From: Chromatiaceae bacterium
Lineage (GTDB): Bacteria; Pseudomonadota; Gammaproteobacteria; Chromatiales; Chromatiaceae
Direction: 5' to 3'
NCBI GenBank assembly: GCA_024235175.1
Contig: JACKMX010000004.1
Span: 124,001 to 188,000 of the forward strand
DNA: 64,000 bases
The translations under genes were made by a program, and so were the position numbers. How positions within the stretch are numbered: position 1 is the first letter of the stretch; each line of letters begins with the position of its first letter. Below are positions 34,367-43,156 of this stretch, one piece after another. The notes below the pieces were generated by a model. That model did no database searches and was not told the DNA's origin. It saw only the letters and a list, made by a program, of their open reading frames with translations.

Positions 34367-35290
34367 TCAATGCCCCGACAGCACTTTAACCTGGGCCTGC
34401 GTGGCCAGCATACCCGCTTCGCCGTACCAATAGCCGTTACAGGCACCCACCGGCATCAAACGCTCCAGGCTCTGGCGGCCCTCTTCCGGTTCCATTCCGC
34501 CTTCGATACAGCGGTGGAATAAATCGATAATTTTGCCGCTTCCACGCGATTGCGGACTGATGCGAACCACATCCACTCCGAGTTCGCGCATGCTCTCCAA
34601 TTCCGAAATCAGGTTGCAGGTCTGTGCGGACTGGGTCTGGATGCCGTTCAGAGCGAGAAAACGCGTGTCGTCCTGGGCCGAAAGCGTCAGCCCATCCGGA
34701 TAGTCCAGACAACGGTACTGACAGTCGTCCTTGGGCAGATTGTGGGCGCGGGCAGTGAAGCAGCGTGCCGAATAGGCCAATGGCAGGCGGCCGTAAACCA
34801 GCACCTCCGTTTCGACCCCGGCGGGACGGGCCGACTGCATATCCGCCAGCGTGCCGGCGGAGAGCTCCAATGGGAACACCCAGCGCTTCAAACCCTCCCC
34901 GGCGAGCAGCCGGAGCGTGCGCTCGTTATAGATATTGACACTGTGACCGGCGACAAAGGGACGACCGCGCAGCAGTTGTACGGCCCCCATGTCATTGGCC
35001 TCCACCAGATAGTGCTCATTGCCGCATATTCTGCGCAACCGCTTTAGTTCGGATTCCGCCTCCAGCAGCGCCAGCGTGGAGAGCACCACCTCTTTGCCGG
35101 CCGCCGTCAGACGCTCCGCCAGATCGAACCAGTCGTCCGTCCGCATCAGATTGCGTTTAGAGCAGACGGTCTCGCCCAGATAGACAATATCGACCGGCGA
35201 GTCGGCGATCTGCCGGTAAAACTCAAGAGTATCCCCCCTGGACCAGTAGTAGAGTATCGGGCCAAGAGAAAGCCTGGGATTATTGCTCAT
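34367..35290 (-). CDS. ubiV: Anaerobic ubiquinone hydroxylation factor UbiV (U32 family)
   Basis: About 307 residues of the U32 peptidase-like fold (LGPILYYWSRGDTLEFYRQIADSP; YGRLPLAYSARCFTARAHNLPKDDCQYRCLDYPDG). The Cys set in YSARCF, DDCQYRC and SAQTCNLI fits the [4Fe-4S] cluster of UbiV. UbiU-UbiV together hydroxylate ubiquinone precursors without O2. ATG pairs at 35293 and 35290 are both in frame. The second has AGGA 6 bases before it, and that AGGA belongs to the terminal repeat of the inserted element 35297-35533. The insertion separates this gene from ubiU, which is transcribed first. Confidence 0.92.
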   Translation of the reverse strand: MSNNPRLSLGPILYYWSRGDTLEFYRQIADSPVDIVYLGETVCSKRNLMRTDDWFDLAERLTAAGKEVVLSTLALLEAESELKRLRRICGNEHYLVEANDMGAVQLLRGRPFVAGHSVNIYNERTLRLLAGEGLKRWVFPLELSAGTLADMQSARPAGVETEVLVYGRLPLAYSARCFTARAHNLPKDDCQYRCLDYPDGLTLSAQDDTRFLALNGIQTQSAQTCNLISELESMRELGVDVVRISPQSRGSGKIIDLFHRCIEGGMEPEEGRQSLERLMPVGACNGYWYGEAGMLATQAQVKVLSGH

Positions 35291-35296
35291 CATGAT

Positions 35297-35533
35297 CCTA
35301 GAATCCTCAGTTGGACGTGGTGCAGGGTGCGTTTTCCGGGGTGCAGGGCAAGGCGTAACGACGAGGAATAGTTATTCTATTCCGAGGAGTTACAACGCAG
35401 CCATGCGCCGCGGAAAGCGTGCACTGCACCTCGTAGCGTGATTCACCGTACGAGCGAGGACCTGAGTTGATTACTACCCTTTTCATATTAGCCCCTTACT
35501 AGCATATTGGAGTGGCCAACTGAGGATTCTAGG
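35297..35533. mobile_element. 237-bp MITE with 18-base inverted ends, inserted at the ubiV start
   Basis: CCTAGAATCCTCAGTTGG at 35297-35314 and its exact complement at 35516-35533 form the ends, and ATGAT is duplicated on both sides (35292-35296 and 35534-35538), the mark of a transposition. Inside is a large imperfect dyad, with GTGCAGGGTGCGTTTTCCG facing CGGAAAGCGTGCACTGCAC and a central hairpin. It codes for nothing convincing. The left duplication overlaps the ubiV start codon, so the element lies directly against the coding sequence. Confidence 0.9.
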
Positions 35534-35562
35534 ATGATAAAAAATGCCTGACTAAGTGATTT

Positions 35563-36558
35563 TTACTGCCAGGGCCTTGAGTAGGCGCCCAGGGTGGTCT
35601 GGGTTCCCTCCGAAACCTTTCCCAGCTCGGCCATCCACTCAGCCTGGGGCCGGTAATTTTCAGGGTCCCTGCGGCAGGCATCCAGAGCTGCCCGCCAGAC
35701 TCTGGTCACCTGAGCCACGTAAACCGGACTGCGCTGGCGCCCTTCGATCTTGATTGCGGAGACACCTGCTGCAAGCAACTGCGGCAGAAGCTCCAGCGTA
35801 TTGAGACTGGTCGGCTCCTCGATCGCATGGAAAGTGTTGCCGGCAACACAAAAACTGCCTTTACAAAGGGTCGGATAACCGGCGTTCTCCCCAGCCCGAT
35901 AGGTCTCGATCAATACACCGCCCAGACGCGTTTGCAAACCCTCCTGCGTCTCCCGCCACTCGACATGGCTGGCCGGAGAACAGGCACCGTAGGTGTTCGG
36001 CGAGAGACCGGTCGCATAGGAGGATAGAATGCAGCGTCCCTCGACCATGACGCAGAGACTGCCGAATCCAAACACCTCTATCTCCACCGGCGTGTTGTTC
36101 ACCAGGTGCTCAACCTGTGGCAGCGAGAGCACCCTTGGCAGCACGGCGCGGCGGATACCAAAACGCTCCCGGTAGAAGCGCAGCGCCTCGTAATTTGTGG
36201 CGGAACCCTGTACCGAAAGATGCAGGTTCAATTCGGGATAACGGCTTGATGCATAATCAAGCACACCGATGTCCGCGGCTATCATCGCATCGACCCCGAG
36301 ATCGACCGCCTGATCCACCGCGCTCTGCCAGCGGCTCCAACCGCTTGGCTGGGGATAGGTGTTCAACGCCAGAAAAACCTTGACGCCGCGCTGCCGTGCA
36401 TAGCGAATCCCTTCGGCTATCTTGGCCGGACCGAAATTCAGTCCGGCGAAATGGCGTGCATTGGTGTCGTCCCTGAAACCAAAGTAAACGGCATTCGCGC
36501 CGTTATCCACTGCCGCCTTCAGCGAGGGCAGATTACCTGCAGGAGAGACCAGATCCAT
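35563..36558 (-). CDS. ubiU: Anaerobic ubiquinone hydroxylation factor UbiU (U32 family)
   Basis: 331 residues, equal to E. coli UbiU in length. U32 fold with MDLVSPAGNLPSLKAAVDNGANAVYFGF, LNLHLSVQGSATNYEA and IKIEGRQRSPVYVAQVTR. The four Cys for a [4Fe-4S] cluster are in FGSLCVMVEGRC, YGACSPASH and TLCKGSFCV. It should form a heterodimer with UbiV and act in O2-free ubiquinone synthesis. Normally ubiU and ubiV are adjacent or overlapping; here 270 bases with a MITE separate them. A possible FNR-type site is 270 bases upstream (36825-36838). Confidence 0.93.
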   Translation of the reverse strand: MDLVSPAGNLPSLKAAVDNGANAVYFGFRDDTNARHFAGLNFGPAKIAEGIRYARQRGVKVFLALNTYPQPSGWSRWQSAVDQAVDLGVDAMIAADIGVLDYASSRYPELNLHLSVQGSATNYEALRFYRERFGIRRAVLPRVLSLPQVEHLVNNTPVEIEVFGFGSLCVMVEGRCILSSYATGLSPNTYGACSPASHVEWRETQEGLQTRLGGVLIETYRAGENAGYPTLCKGSFCVAGNTFHAIEEPTSLNTLELLPQLLAAGVSAIKIEGRQRSPVYVAQVTRVWRAALDACRRDPENYRPQAEWMAELGKVSEGTQTTLGAYSRPWQ

Positions 36559-36626
36559 CGTATTTACCCGAATTCAGCTATGTAAAAATCCACTGCCGTT
36601 CAACTGAAGTTCAGCCAACCTGGCAA

Positions 36627-36783
36627 TTAGTGTCCGTCCGGAAACGGCGGGCACTAGCTTGGCACATGGATGTGCCAACATTTTCAAAGATGATAAGTCT
36701 TTGAAAATGAAGAAACCGGGAAATCGCATTTTCCGGTTTCGTTCCAGAAACATCCCATGGATGGGTGTTTCTGGACGCTAACT
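36627..36783. repeat. Array of four consecutive hairpins between ubiU and glcD
   Basis: Four dyads follow one another: TTGGCACA/TGTGCCAA (36659-36678, loop 4), CATTTTCAAAGA/TCTTTGAAAATG (36679-36709, loop 7), GAAACCGG/CCGGTTTC (36712-36740) and CCAGAAACA/TGTTTCTGG with an inner CCCAT/ATGGG (36744-36774). The outer flanks are roughly complementary too (ATTAGTGTCC... and ...GGACGCTAACT). This suggests a non-coding repeat element of about 157 bp rather than a set of terminators. Confidence 0.7.
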
Positions 36784-36824
36784 ATTTAATCATGCAGCAT
36801 CCCACAGGCAGTTGACGGGGGTAA

Positions 36825-36838
36825 TTGACAAGCGTCAA
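36825..36838. promoter_or_regulatory. FNR/ANR-like box between ubiU and glcD
   Basis: TTGACAAGCGTCAA is a perfect TTGAC-N4-GTCAA dyad, close to the FNR/ANR/CRP consensus (TTGAT-N4-ATCAA). It lies 267 bases upstream of ubiU and 156 bases before glcD. FNR control of the ubiUV genes is known in E. coli. The role here is inferred from shape and place, and the site could equally serve glcD. The rest of 36784-36993 holds no gene. Confidence 0.4.
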
Positions 36839-36993
36839 CCCCGATGTTCGATCAGAGCGATGCGTTCGCTCCGTACAGCCGGCCAGAGCACTGCGATTTT
36901 ACCGGAATAGTAACCCATAATTGGGAGGTCCATTGATTGATCGTCATATGCTAGTCTAGTGCCAGAAAATGAGAGGGGCATCTTGCATACACT

Positions 36994-38475
36994 ATGACGG
37001 ACGGCGCCGGATCCAACCTAGACAAGCTGCGGCTGGTGGCTGCGCTGCACTCCATCCTCCCACCGCAGGCGGTGATTCACGATACCGAGGCGCTGCGGCC
37101 CTACGAGTGCGACGGCCTTTCGGCGTACCGGCAGACACCGCTGGTGGCGGTACTTCCGGAGAATCAGGACCAGGTGGTGCAGATCATGCAGTTGTGCCAC
37201 CGCTATGAGATACCGGTTGTTGCGCGCGGCGCGGCCACCGGTCTTTCGGGAGGTGCACTGCCATTGGCCGACGGCCTGCTGCTCAGTCTCGCGAAATTCA
37301 ACCGTATTCTGGATATAGATCCGGTTGCCCGGACTGCGCGGGTAGAGCCCGGCGTACGCAACCTGGCGATCTCGGAAGCGGTGGCATCCATGGGCCTCTA
37401 CTATGCCCCAGATCCCTCCTCCCAGATCGCATGTACGATTGGCGGCAATGTGGCGGAAAACTCCGGCGGGGTGCACTGCCTCAAATATGGTATGACCGTA
37501 CACAATATCCTGCAGTTGAAAATAGTCACTATGGAGGGTGAACTGCTCACGATCGGCAGTCAGAGCCTGGACACCCCGGGATACGATCTGCTGGCGTTAT
37601 TGACCGGATCCGAGGGCATGCTGGGTGTAGTCATCGAAGTGACGGTTAAACTGTTGCCGGTTCCACAGCGCGCACAGGTGATGCTGGCCGCGTTTGATGA
37701 TGTGGAGAGAGCGGCAACGGCGGTTGGCGAAATCATCGCCGCAGGCATCATTCCTTCGGGACTGGAGATGATGGATGGGCTGGCGCTGCGGGCGGCGGAG
37801 GATTTTGTCCACGCCGGATATCCGACCGACGCAGCGGCCATTCTGCTGTGCGAAGTCGACGGCACCAATGAAGAGGTTTCGGCCGCCGCCATGCGGATCC
37901 GCGATCTCCTGCGGGCGCAGGGTGCGGTCGAGGTGCGCACCGCACGCAACGATGCAGAGCGCATCAGCTTCTGGAAAGGACGCAAAAACGCGTTTCCGGC
38001 GGTGGGACGAATCGCCCCGGATTACTACTGCATGGATGGCACGGTGCCGCGCAAACGGCTGGCGGAAGTTCTTACCACTATCGGCAGGCTCTCATCCGAA
38101 TACGGCCTGCCTGTGGCCAATGTCTTCCACGCCGGCGACGGCAATCTGCATCCGCTGATTCTATATGATGCCAATCAGCCCGGTGAGCTTATGTGCGCCG
38201 AAGAACTGGGCGCCGAGATACTTGAACTCTGCGTGCGGGTCGGCGGTACCATCACCGGCGAACACGGTGTCGGCCATGAAAAGCTGCATCAGATGTGCGT
38301 GCAGTTCACCAGCGCAGAACTGGAGCAGTTTCGCGCACTCAAAAAGGCATTCGATCCGCTGGGCCTGCTGAATCCCGGCAAGGCGATTCCCCAACCGCGG
38401 CACTGTTCTGAATACAGGACTCTGGGCAGGGAGGTGCTGACCGCGCCCGGCTCACGGGAAGGAAGCCCGCCATGA
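36994..38475 (+). CDS. glcD: Glycolate oxidase subunit GlcD (FAD-linked)
   Basis: 493 residues. The FAD_binding_4 domain includes PVVARGAATGLSGGALPL, ARVEPGVRNLAISEAVASMG and CTIGGNVAENSGGVHCLKYGMT. The C-terminal cap has NVFHAGDGNLHPLILYD and GTITGEHGVGHEKLHQM with the His and Glu typical of GlcD. GlcDEF oxidises glycolate to glyoxylate and feeds electrons to the quinone pool, dealing with 2-phosphoglycolate from RubisCO in autotrophs (inference). No strong ribosome binding site is seen. The glcE start overlaps its stop by 4 bases. Confidence 0.94.
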   Translation: MTDGAGSNLDKLRLVAALHSILPPQAVIHDTEALRPYECDGLSAYRQTPLVAVLPENQDQVVQIMQLCHRYEIPVVARGAATGLSGGALPLADGLLLSLAKFNRILDIDPVARTARVEPGVRNLAISEAVASMGLYYAPDPSSQIACTIGGNVAENSGGVHCLKYGMTVHNILQLKIVTMEGELLTIGSQSLDTPGYDLLALLTGSEGMLGVVIEVTVKLLPVPQRAQVMLAAFDDVERAATAVGEIIAAGIIPSGLEMMDGLALRAAEDFVHAGYPTDAAAILLCEVDGTNEEVSAAAMRIRDLLRAQGAVEVRTARNDAERISFWKGRKNAFPAVGRIAPDYYCMDGTVPRKRLAEVLTTIGRLSSEYGLPVANVFHAGDGNLHPLILYDANQPGELMCAEELGAEILELCVRVGGTITGEHGVGHEKLHQMCVQFTSAELEQFRALKKAFDPLGLLNPGKAIPQPRHCSEYRTLGREVLTAPGSREGSPP

Positions 38476-39539
38476 GCAGGGAGTTCGATAACACAATCGA
38501 GCTTCAGCAGGCGGTGATCTCCGCCGTCGCGCAGAGCAGGCCGTTGAATCTGACCGGCGGCAACAGCAAAGCTTTCTATGGCGGTGAAATCCAGGGCGCT
38601 CCGCTGGCGCTCGGCAGCCATAGCGGCGTGGTCAACTATGAGCCTAAAGAACTGGTTCTGACAGCGCGGGCTGGAACCCCGCTGCAAGAGATCGAGGCAG
38701 TGCTGGCGCAACAGAAACAGATGCTGGCTTTTGAACCACCCCATTTCGGCGACAATGCGACACTCGGGGGAACCATCGCCTGCGGACTGTCCGGACCCAG
38801 ACGCCCCTACGCCGGGTCTGCCCGCGATTTTGTATTGGGCGTGCGCATCATCAATGGCAAGGGCGAGATCCTGCGCTTCGGCGGCGAGGTGATGAAGAAC
38901 GTCGCCGGTTATGACGTATCGCGCCTGATGTGCGGCGCCATGGGAACCCTGGGTATTCTGTTGGATATCAGCCTGAAGGTACTGCCCATGCCGCAAACTG
39001 AAATCACGCTGGTTCAAGAGCGCAGCCCGGCACAGGCTATCAGTGTGGTAAATGGCTTCGCAAGCCTGCCCCTGCCCATTACCGCGGCCTGTTACGACGG
39101 GTTGAAACTTTATCTGCGGCTCTCCGGTGAACCCGAAGCGGTGGCTGCCGGCAGGAATCTCGTAGGCGGCTCGACAACGCCCGAGGGCAACCGGATCTGG
39201 TTCGATATCCGCGAGCATCAGCATGCGTTTTTTGACAGCGGTCAACCGCTCTGGCGCCTGTCGCTTCCGGCGCACACAGCCCCCATCGAACTGCCGGGGA
39301 AACAGCTGATCGATTGGGGCGGAGCACAGCGCTGGCTGGTGAGCGATGCACCAGCGGCAACTATACGGCAAGCCGCGGAAGGGAGAGGTGGACACGCCAC
39401 CCTGTTCCGCAATGCCAGGAACAGAAATGAGGTGTTTCATCCGCTGACCGGATCGCTCAACTCGCTGCATCTGCAGCTCAAACGGGCGTTCGATCCAAAA
39501 GCGATTTTCAATCCCGGCAGACTCTACCCGGATTTCTGA
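38472..39539 (+). CDS. glcE: Glycolate oxidase subunit GlcE (FAD-binding)
   Basis: 355 residues with a shorter FAD_binding_4 domain: RPLNLTGGNSKAFYGGEIQG, EPPHFGDNATLGGTIACGLSGPRRP and SARDFVLGVRIINGKGE. The C-terminus AFDPKAIFNPGRLYPDF is the usual end. It is a partner of GlcD, coupled by overlap on both sides (glcF shares one base). All parts look intact. Confidence 0.93.
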   Translation: MSREFDNTIELQQAVISAVAQSRPLNLTGGNSKAFYGGEIQGAPLALGSHSGVVNYEPKELVLTARAGTPLQEIEAVLAQQKQMLAFEPPHFGDNATLGGTIACGLSGPRRPYAGSARDFVLGVRIINGKGEILRFGGEVMKNVAGYDVSRLMCGAMGTLGILLDISLKVLPMPQTEITLVQERSPAQAISVVNGFASLPLPITAACYDGLKLYLRLSGEPEAVAAGRNLVGGSTTPEGNRIWFDIREHQHAFFDSGQPLWRLSLPAHTAPIELPGKQLIDWGGAQRWLVSDAPAATIRQAAEGRGGHATLFRNARNRNEVFHPLTGSLNSLHLQLKRAFDPKAIFNPGRLYPDF

Positions 39540-40759
39540 TGCAGACAGCCTTTCCCGAAAAACTGCTGGCCACAGCCGACGGCGAGGAAGCCAACCGGAT
39601 TCTTCGCAGCTGCGTACATTGCGGTTTCTGCACCGCCACCTGCCCCACTTATCAACTGCTGGGAGATGAACTCGACGGTCCGCGCGGACGCATCTACCTG
39701 ATCAAGCAGCTACTGGAAGGTGAACCTGTGAGCCGGATCACCCAGCGCCACCTGGACCGCTGTCTTGGCTGCCGCGCCTGCGAGACGACCTGTCCCTCCG
39801 GCGTCAACTATCACCGGCTGCTCGACATAGGGCGCATACACCTCGGCATGAACGTCGACCGAGCACCTCTGCAAGCCCTGATCCACCGCGGACTGCGCCT
39901 GATACTCCCCTACACAAATCGTTTTGGAATGCTGCTGCGGATCGGACAGGCACTGCGTCCCCTGCTCCCCTCGGGGATAAAAACCAAGGTTCCGTTGAAG
40001 CGCACCGCCGGACCGCGCCCGACAATCGCCCACAAACGCCGGATGATTCTGTTCGAGGGATGCGCCCAACCTGCCGCAGCTCCGAACACAAATGCTGCCG
40101 CGGCAAGAGTACTCGACCGGCTCTGCATTAGCACCCTCAACCCGCAGGGTCAAGGCTGCTGCGGCGCGGTCAGCCAGCATCTTGCGGCAGAGGATGAAGC
40201 GCTGGCATTCATGCGGCGCAACATCGATGCCTGGTGGCCGCACATCGAAGCCGGTGCCGAAGCAGTGCTGATCACCGCCAGCGGCTGCGGCAGCACGGTG
40301 AAAGAGTATGGCCATCTGCTGCGCACCGATCCCCAGTATGCGGAGAAGGCCAGGCGCGTGTCGGAAATCACCTTCGACCTGGCTGAGATTTTGGCCAGGG
40401 AGGATCTAAGGAGTCTCAGTCTGGATATACGCAGGCAGCCGGTTGGCTATCACTCCCCCTGCTCGCTGCAGCACGGTCAGCAGCTCGCGGGAGTGGTCGA
40501 GGGGATTCTCCGGAGCCTGGGCTTCGAGCTGACACCCGTTGCCGACAGCCATCTCTGCTGCGGCTCGGCAGGAACCTACTCCATACTGCAGCCAACTATC
40601 TCCAGACAACTTCTTGCCAACAAACTGGCAGCGCTGCAGGCCGGCGCACCGGCAGTCATCGCAACCGCCAATATCGGCTGCCAGCTGCACCTCGAGACAC
40701 AGGCAAAGGTACCCGTCATGCACTGGATCGAACTGGTGGACGAGGCGATGAGTGGTTAG
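39539..40759 (+). CDS. glcF: Glycolate oxidase iron-sulfur subunit GlcF
   Basis: 406 residues. Two [4Fe-4S] motifs occur in the N-terminal part (CVHCGFCTATCPTY and CLGCRACETTCPSGVNY), followed by two CCG domains (GQGCCGAVSQHL; SHLCCGSAGTYSI). GlcF passes electrons from the flavoprotein subunits to the membrane quinone pool. It overlaps glcE by one base. This is the last gene before the accessory island; no transcription terminator was clear. Confidence 0.93.
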   Translation: MQTAFPEKLLATADGEEANRILRSCVHCGFCTATCPTYQLLGDELDGPRGRIYLIKQLLEGEPVSRITQRHLDRCLGCRACETTCPSGVNYHRLLDIGRIHLGMNVDRAPLQALIHRGLRLILPYTNRFGMLLRIGQALRPLLPSGIKTKVPLKRTAGPRPTIAHKRRMILFEGCAQPAAAPNTNAAAARVLDRLCISTLNPQGQGCCGAVSQHLAAEDEALAFMRRNIDAWWPHIEAGAEAVLITASGCGSTVKEYGHLLRTDPQYAEKARRVSEITFDLAEILAREDLRSLSLDIRRQPVGYHSPCSLQHGQQLAGVVEGILRSLGFELTPVADSHLCCGSAGTYSILQPTISRQLLANKLAALQAGAPAVIATANIGCQLHLETQAKVPVMHWIELVDEAMSG

Positions 40760-41256
40760 CCGTGAATAGAAATATAGGCATTTTTGGAATCTCGTCGTTC
40801 AGCAGAACCCTCAATTCCATGCCTCCGGAAAAGCCTTGTCGGAGCCAGCCGGAAGGAGTTGCGGTGGCGCACTCTCGTTTAAATCGCTTTTAATCGCCGG
40901 ATAGCATAAAAAACCATATCAACATTGCAGAAAGAAAGGATATCTGCAGGACGCCCGCATGGAATCTGTTATTGCACTCCCCGACTTCCCGGGACCCATC
41001 CCGGCAAAGAGCCCGCAATCGCGCTCACAGTCGAGAAGCAGGAAAACCCGCCATGTCACCGGGAGCGATCCGGCTGAAAAAAGCGCGCGCCTTATCATCA
41101 GAAGATCAACAAGCGAATATATCCGTTTCTCTATTGCAGGGAGATGACATCATCAGAACCCCAAAAAACAGAGATGATAGTTCCATGAACAAAGGGATGC
41201 GCAGTTGCAGTTGCGTCGGCAGATTGTTTCTACCTAACATACATATTTTAGAATCT
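40760..41256. other. Gene-poor region at the border of the accessory island
   Basis: About 500 bases lack a credible gene. Short readings around 40959-41286 on the plus strand have no ribosome binding site and no recognisable domain. The stretch separates the core glc operon from the attC-like site at 41257. Nothing resembling an integrase or attI was seen. Confidence 0.5.
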
Positions 41257-41319
41257 GTCCAACGTCTTAGCATTTATACGCCATAATCGGCATGGCGTAT
41301 AAATGCTAAGACGTTATGC
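41257..41319 (+). repeat. attC-like palindrome 1
   Basis: A perfect 24-base dyad (arms 41261-41284 and 41292-41315, 7-base loop) is bounded by GTCCAAC (41257-41263, fits RYYYAAC) and GTTATGC (41313-41319, one base off GTTRRRY). The next gene starts 22 bases later with GGAGG, the usual layout of an integron gene cassette. The perfect pairing lacks the unpaired bases normally found in attC, so a plain hairpin remains possible. Confidence 0.5.
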
Positions 41320-41341
41320 AAATTGAAAGGAGGAAGTTCAA

Positions 41342-41767
41342 ATGTTCAAAATATTTTTGACGGGTATGCTTTTGACAGTGATTTCGAGCATAGTGTTTGC
41401 TGACAGTGCAACTTTAGAAGCTCAGAAGAAGCTTTCTAGCAAGGGTTACGATGTTGGGGTTGTAGATGGAATCATGGGAACCCAAACACATGCTGCAATA
41501 ATGAAGTTCCAAAAAGATTCTGCCATTACACCGACCGGTAAGCTCGATGAAGTGACCAAACAAGAGTTGGGTATAGTTAGCCAAAAGAAGCAGGGCTCAG
41601 TACAGTATTTTGTACCTACCCAGAAATCCGGGCACACAACCGCCATACAGATTCCATCGCCTACCATGAAGTGTCCCCAGTGTGAGGTCATGGTAAATGG
41701 CAAGTGGCAATGCAAATCACGTGTTCAAGTCAAGAATTATCCAGGAGCGCCAGCGATGTGTAGGTAA
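41342..41767 (+). CDS. Exported peptidoglycan-binding-domain protein (cassette gene)
   Basis: 141 residues. The signal peptide (MFKIFLTGMLLTVISSIVFA) is followed by a PG_binding_1 domain (ATLEAQKKLSSKGYDVGVVDGIMGTQTHAAIMKFQKD). A C-terminal part has five Cys, four of them as CPQC...WQC...MCR, probably metal-binding or disulfide-bonded. GGAGG lies 7 bases before the ATG. Base composition is richer in A/T than the flanking core genes, supporting acquisition. It sits between two attC-like sites, so it reads as one cassette. The substrate is likely the cell wall, but no catalytic motif is seen. Confidence 0.8.
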   Translation: MFKIFLTGMLLTVISSIVFADSATLEAQKKLSSKGYDVGVVDGIMGTQTHAAIMKFQKDSAITPTGKLDEVTKQELGIVSQKKQGSVQYFVPTQKSGHTTAIQIPSPTMKCPQCEVMVNGKWQCKSRVQVKNYPGAPAMCR

Positions 41768-41840
41768 TGAGGTTGCGCGTTAAACAAGGCATGTGGTAGT
41801 GCTATCAGTGATCAGTTTGCATGCACTTAAACAGTGAAAT

Positions 41841-41926
41841 GCATAACAAGCGATCAAGTCGTTCGCTGCGCTCGCTCGTACGGTCCGCCGCGTTGCTACT
41901 CCTCGCCGCTTAGCTTGGCGTAAGAT
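41841..41926 (+). repeat. attC-like site 2
   Basis: Begins GCATAACAAGCGATCAAG and ends CTTAGCTTGGCGTAAG, with self-complementary GCGCTCGC and GGTCCGCC parts between. This closely recalls integron attC sites of environmental cassettes, including the CTTAGCTTGGCG end. The final core reads GTAAGAT where GTT is expected, so one T may be lost. The next gene starts 19 bases later. Confidence 0.6.
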
Positions 41927-41944
41927 TTCAAAGTGCATGGAACC

Positions 41945-42943
41945 ATGATCGACCACAAAAAATATCCAATTTCCTACATAGAAGTCCTTAAGGCACGTCG
42001 TGTGGTCTATGAGCACCTGGTACCCACATGTCTTACACGATACGAGAGCTTGTCTTCATTGATAGATGCTGAGATTTTCGTGAAACATGAAAATCACAAT
42101 CCTACTGGTTCTTTTAAGGTTCGTGGTGGGATTAATCTCATGTATCACCTGAAGAACACTGGGATAAATGGAGTCATTACATTTTCAACAGGAAATCACG
42201 GTCTTTCCATTGCTCAATCCGCAGCGTGGCTTGGCATTAGAGCAACGGTTGTTGTTCCCGAGAACAACAATCCGGTGAAAAACCGGAGCATTAGATCAAC
42301 AAACGCCACTCTGATTGAAGCGGGTAAAAACTTTGAGGAAGCTTCTGCTGTCGTTGATGAATTGTCAGAAAGAGAAAATCTATATTATGCGCATCCCGCC
42401 AATGAACCACACTTGATTAATGGTGTCGGTACAGAATTTATTGAAATCATCGAAGCGCTACCTTCATTGGATGCCGTTGTTTTACCAATTGGCGCAGGCA
42501 GTGAAGTGGCGGCAGCCACTATCGTACTAAAAACCATCAATCCAGATATTCAAATTTTTGCGGTACAGGCCGAATGCTCAAGTGCGGCATTTCAATCGTG
42601 GAAATCCGGGAAAATACTCTCATCTGAGAACACAACATTTGCGGGTGGTTTTGCCACTGGCATCGCATACAAAACGCCATTTGAGATATACAAGAACAAT
42701 CTCACTGATTTTGTTGTTCTGTCTGAAGCTGAAATTTATGAGGGAATTTCACTTGCTGGATACTATACTCACAACTTTGTCGAAGGAGCTGGCGCTTCGA
42801 CAATCATTGCTGCAATCAAATTAAAAAAGCAATTAAAAGGCAAAAAAGTAGTGCTTCAGTTTAGCGGATGCAATGCATCACCTGATGAAATCAATGCAGC
42901 ATATAGTCTGCAGTCTTTCACTGAAGGGTGGATGAAGAAATGA
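41945..42943 (+). CDS. PLP-dependent threonine/serine dehydratase-like enzyme
   Basis: About 332 residues from the ATG at 41945 (a GTG at 41933 is in frame but within the attC-like site's shadow). Fold type II PLP signatures are present: Schiff-base Lys58 in NPTGSFKVRGG, substrate Asn in FSTGNHGLSIAQSA, and the phosphate loop PIGAGSEVAAA. The C-terminal SGCNAS replaces the usual Ser/Gly-rich end. Members deaminate Thr or Ser, or act as racemases or lyases; the precise substrate is unclear. It follows attC-like site 2 and ends 11 bases before the remnant gene at 42954. The composition is AT-rich relative to core genes. Confidence 0.88.
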   Translation: MIDHKKYPISYIEVLKARRVVYEHLVPTCLTRYESLSSLIDAEIFVKHENHNPTGSFKVRGGINLMYHLKNTGINGVITFSTGNHGLSIAQSAAWLGIRATVVVPENNNPVKNRSIRSTNATLIEAGKNFEEASAVVDELSERENLYYAHPANEPHLINGVGTEFIEIIEALPSLDAVVLPIGAGSEVAAATIVLKTINPDIQIFAVQAECSSAAFQSWKSGKILSSENTTFAGGFATGIAYKTPFEIYKNNLTDFVVLSEAEIYEGISLAGYYTHNFVEGAGASTIIAAIKLKKQLKGKKVVLQFSGCNASPDEINAAYSLQSFTEGWMKK

Positions 42944-43156
42944 AATCGACAATATGCTCAACATTCTAAAAGCAGCTTGCAACGACGACGGCGTGCATAT
43001 GTCCTCCAATACTCCGGCCAACCTCGGCGGCGAAAGCATCCGGGCATGGTCGCAAGCCTTCTTAGCTCTTTTTCGTGCACAGTTCACGCTCTCGGTCGAT
43101 GAAGTACGAGTGGCGGGTGGCTGGGCATTTGAAAGGGACACTTATAAACCCATTCA

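Noticed and set aside
40959..41286. Readings of 62 and 104 residues before the attC-like site
   Set aside because: No ribosome binding site, low-complexity composition and no recognisable domain.
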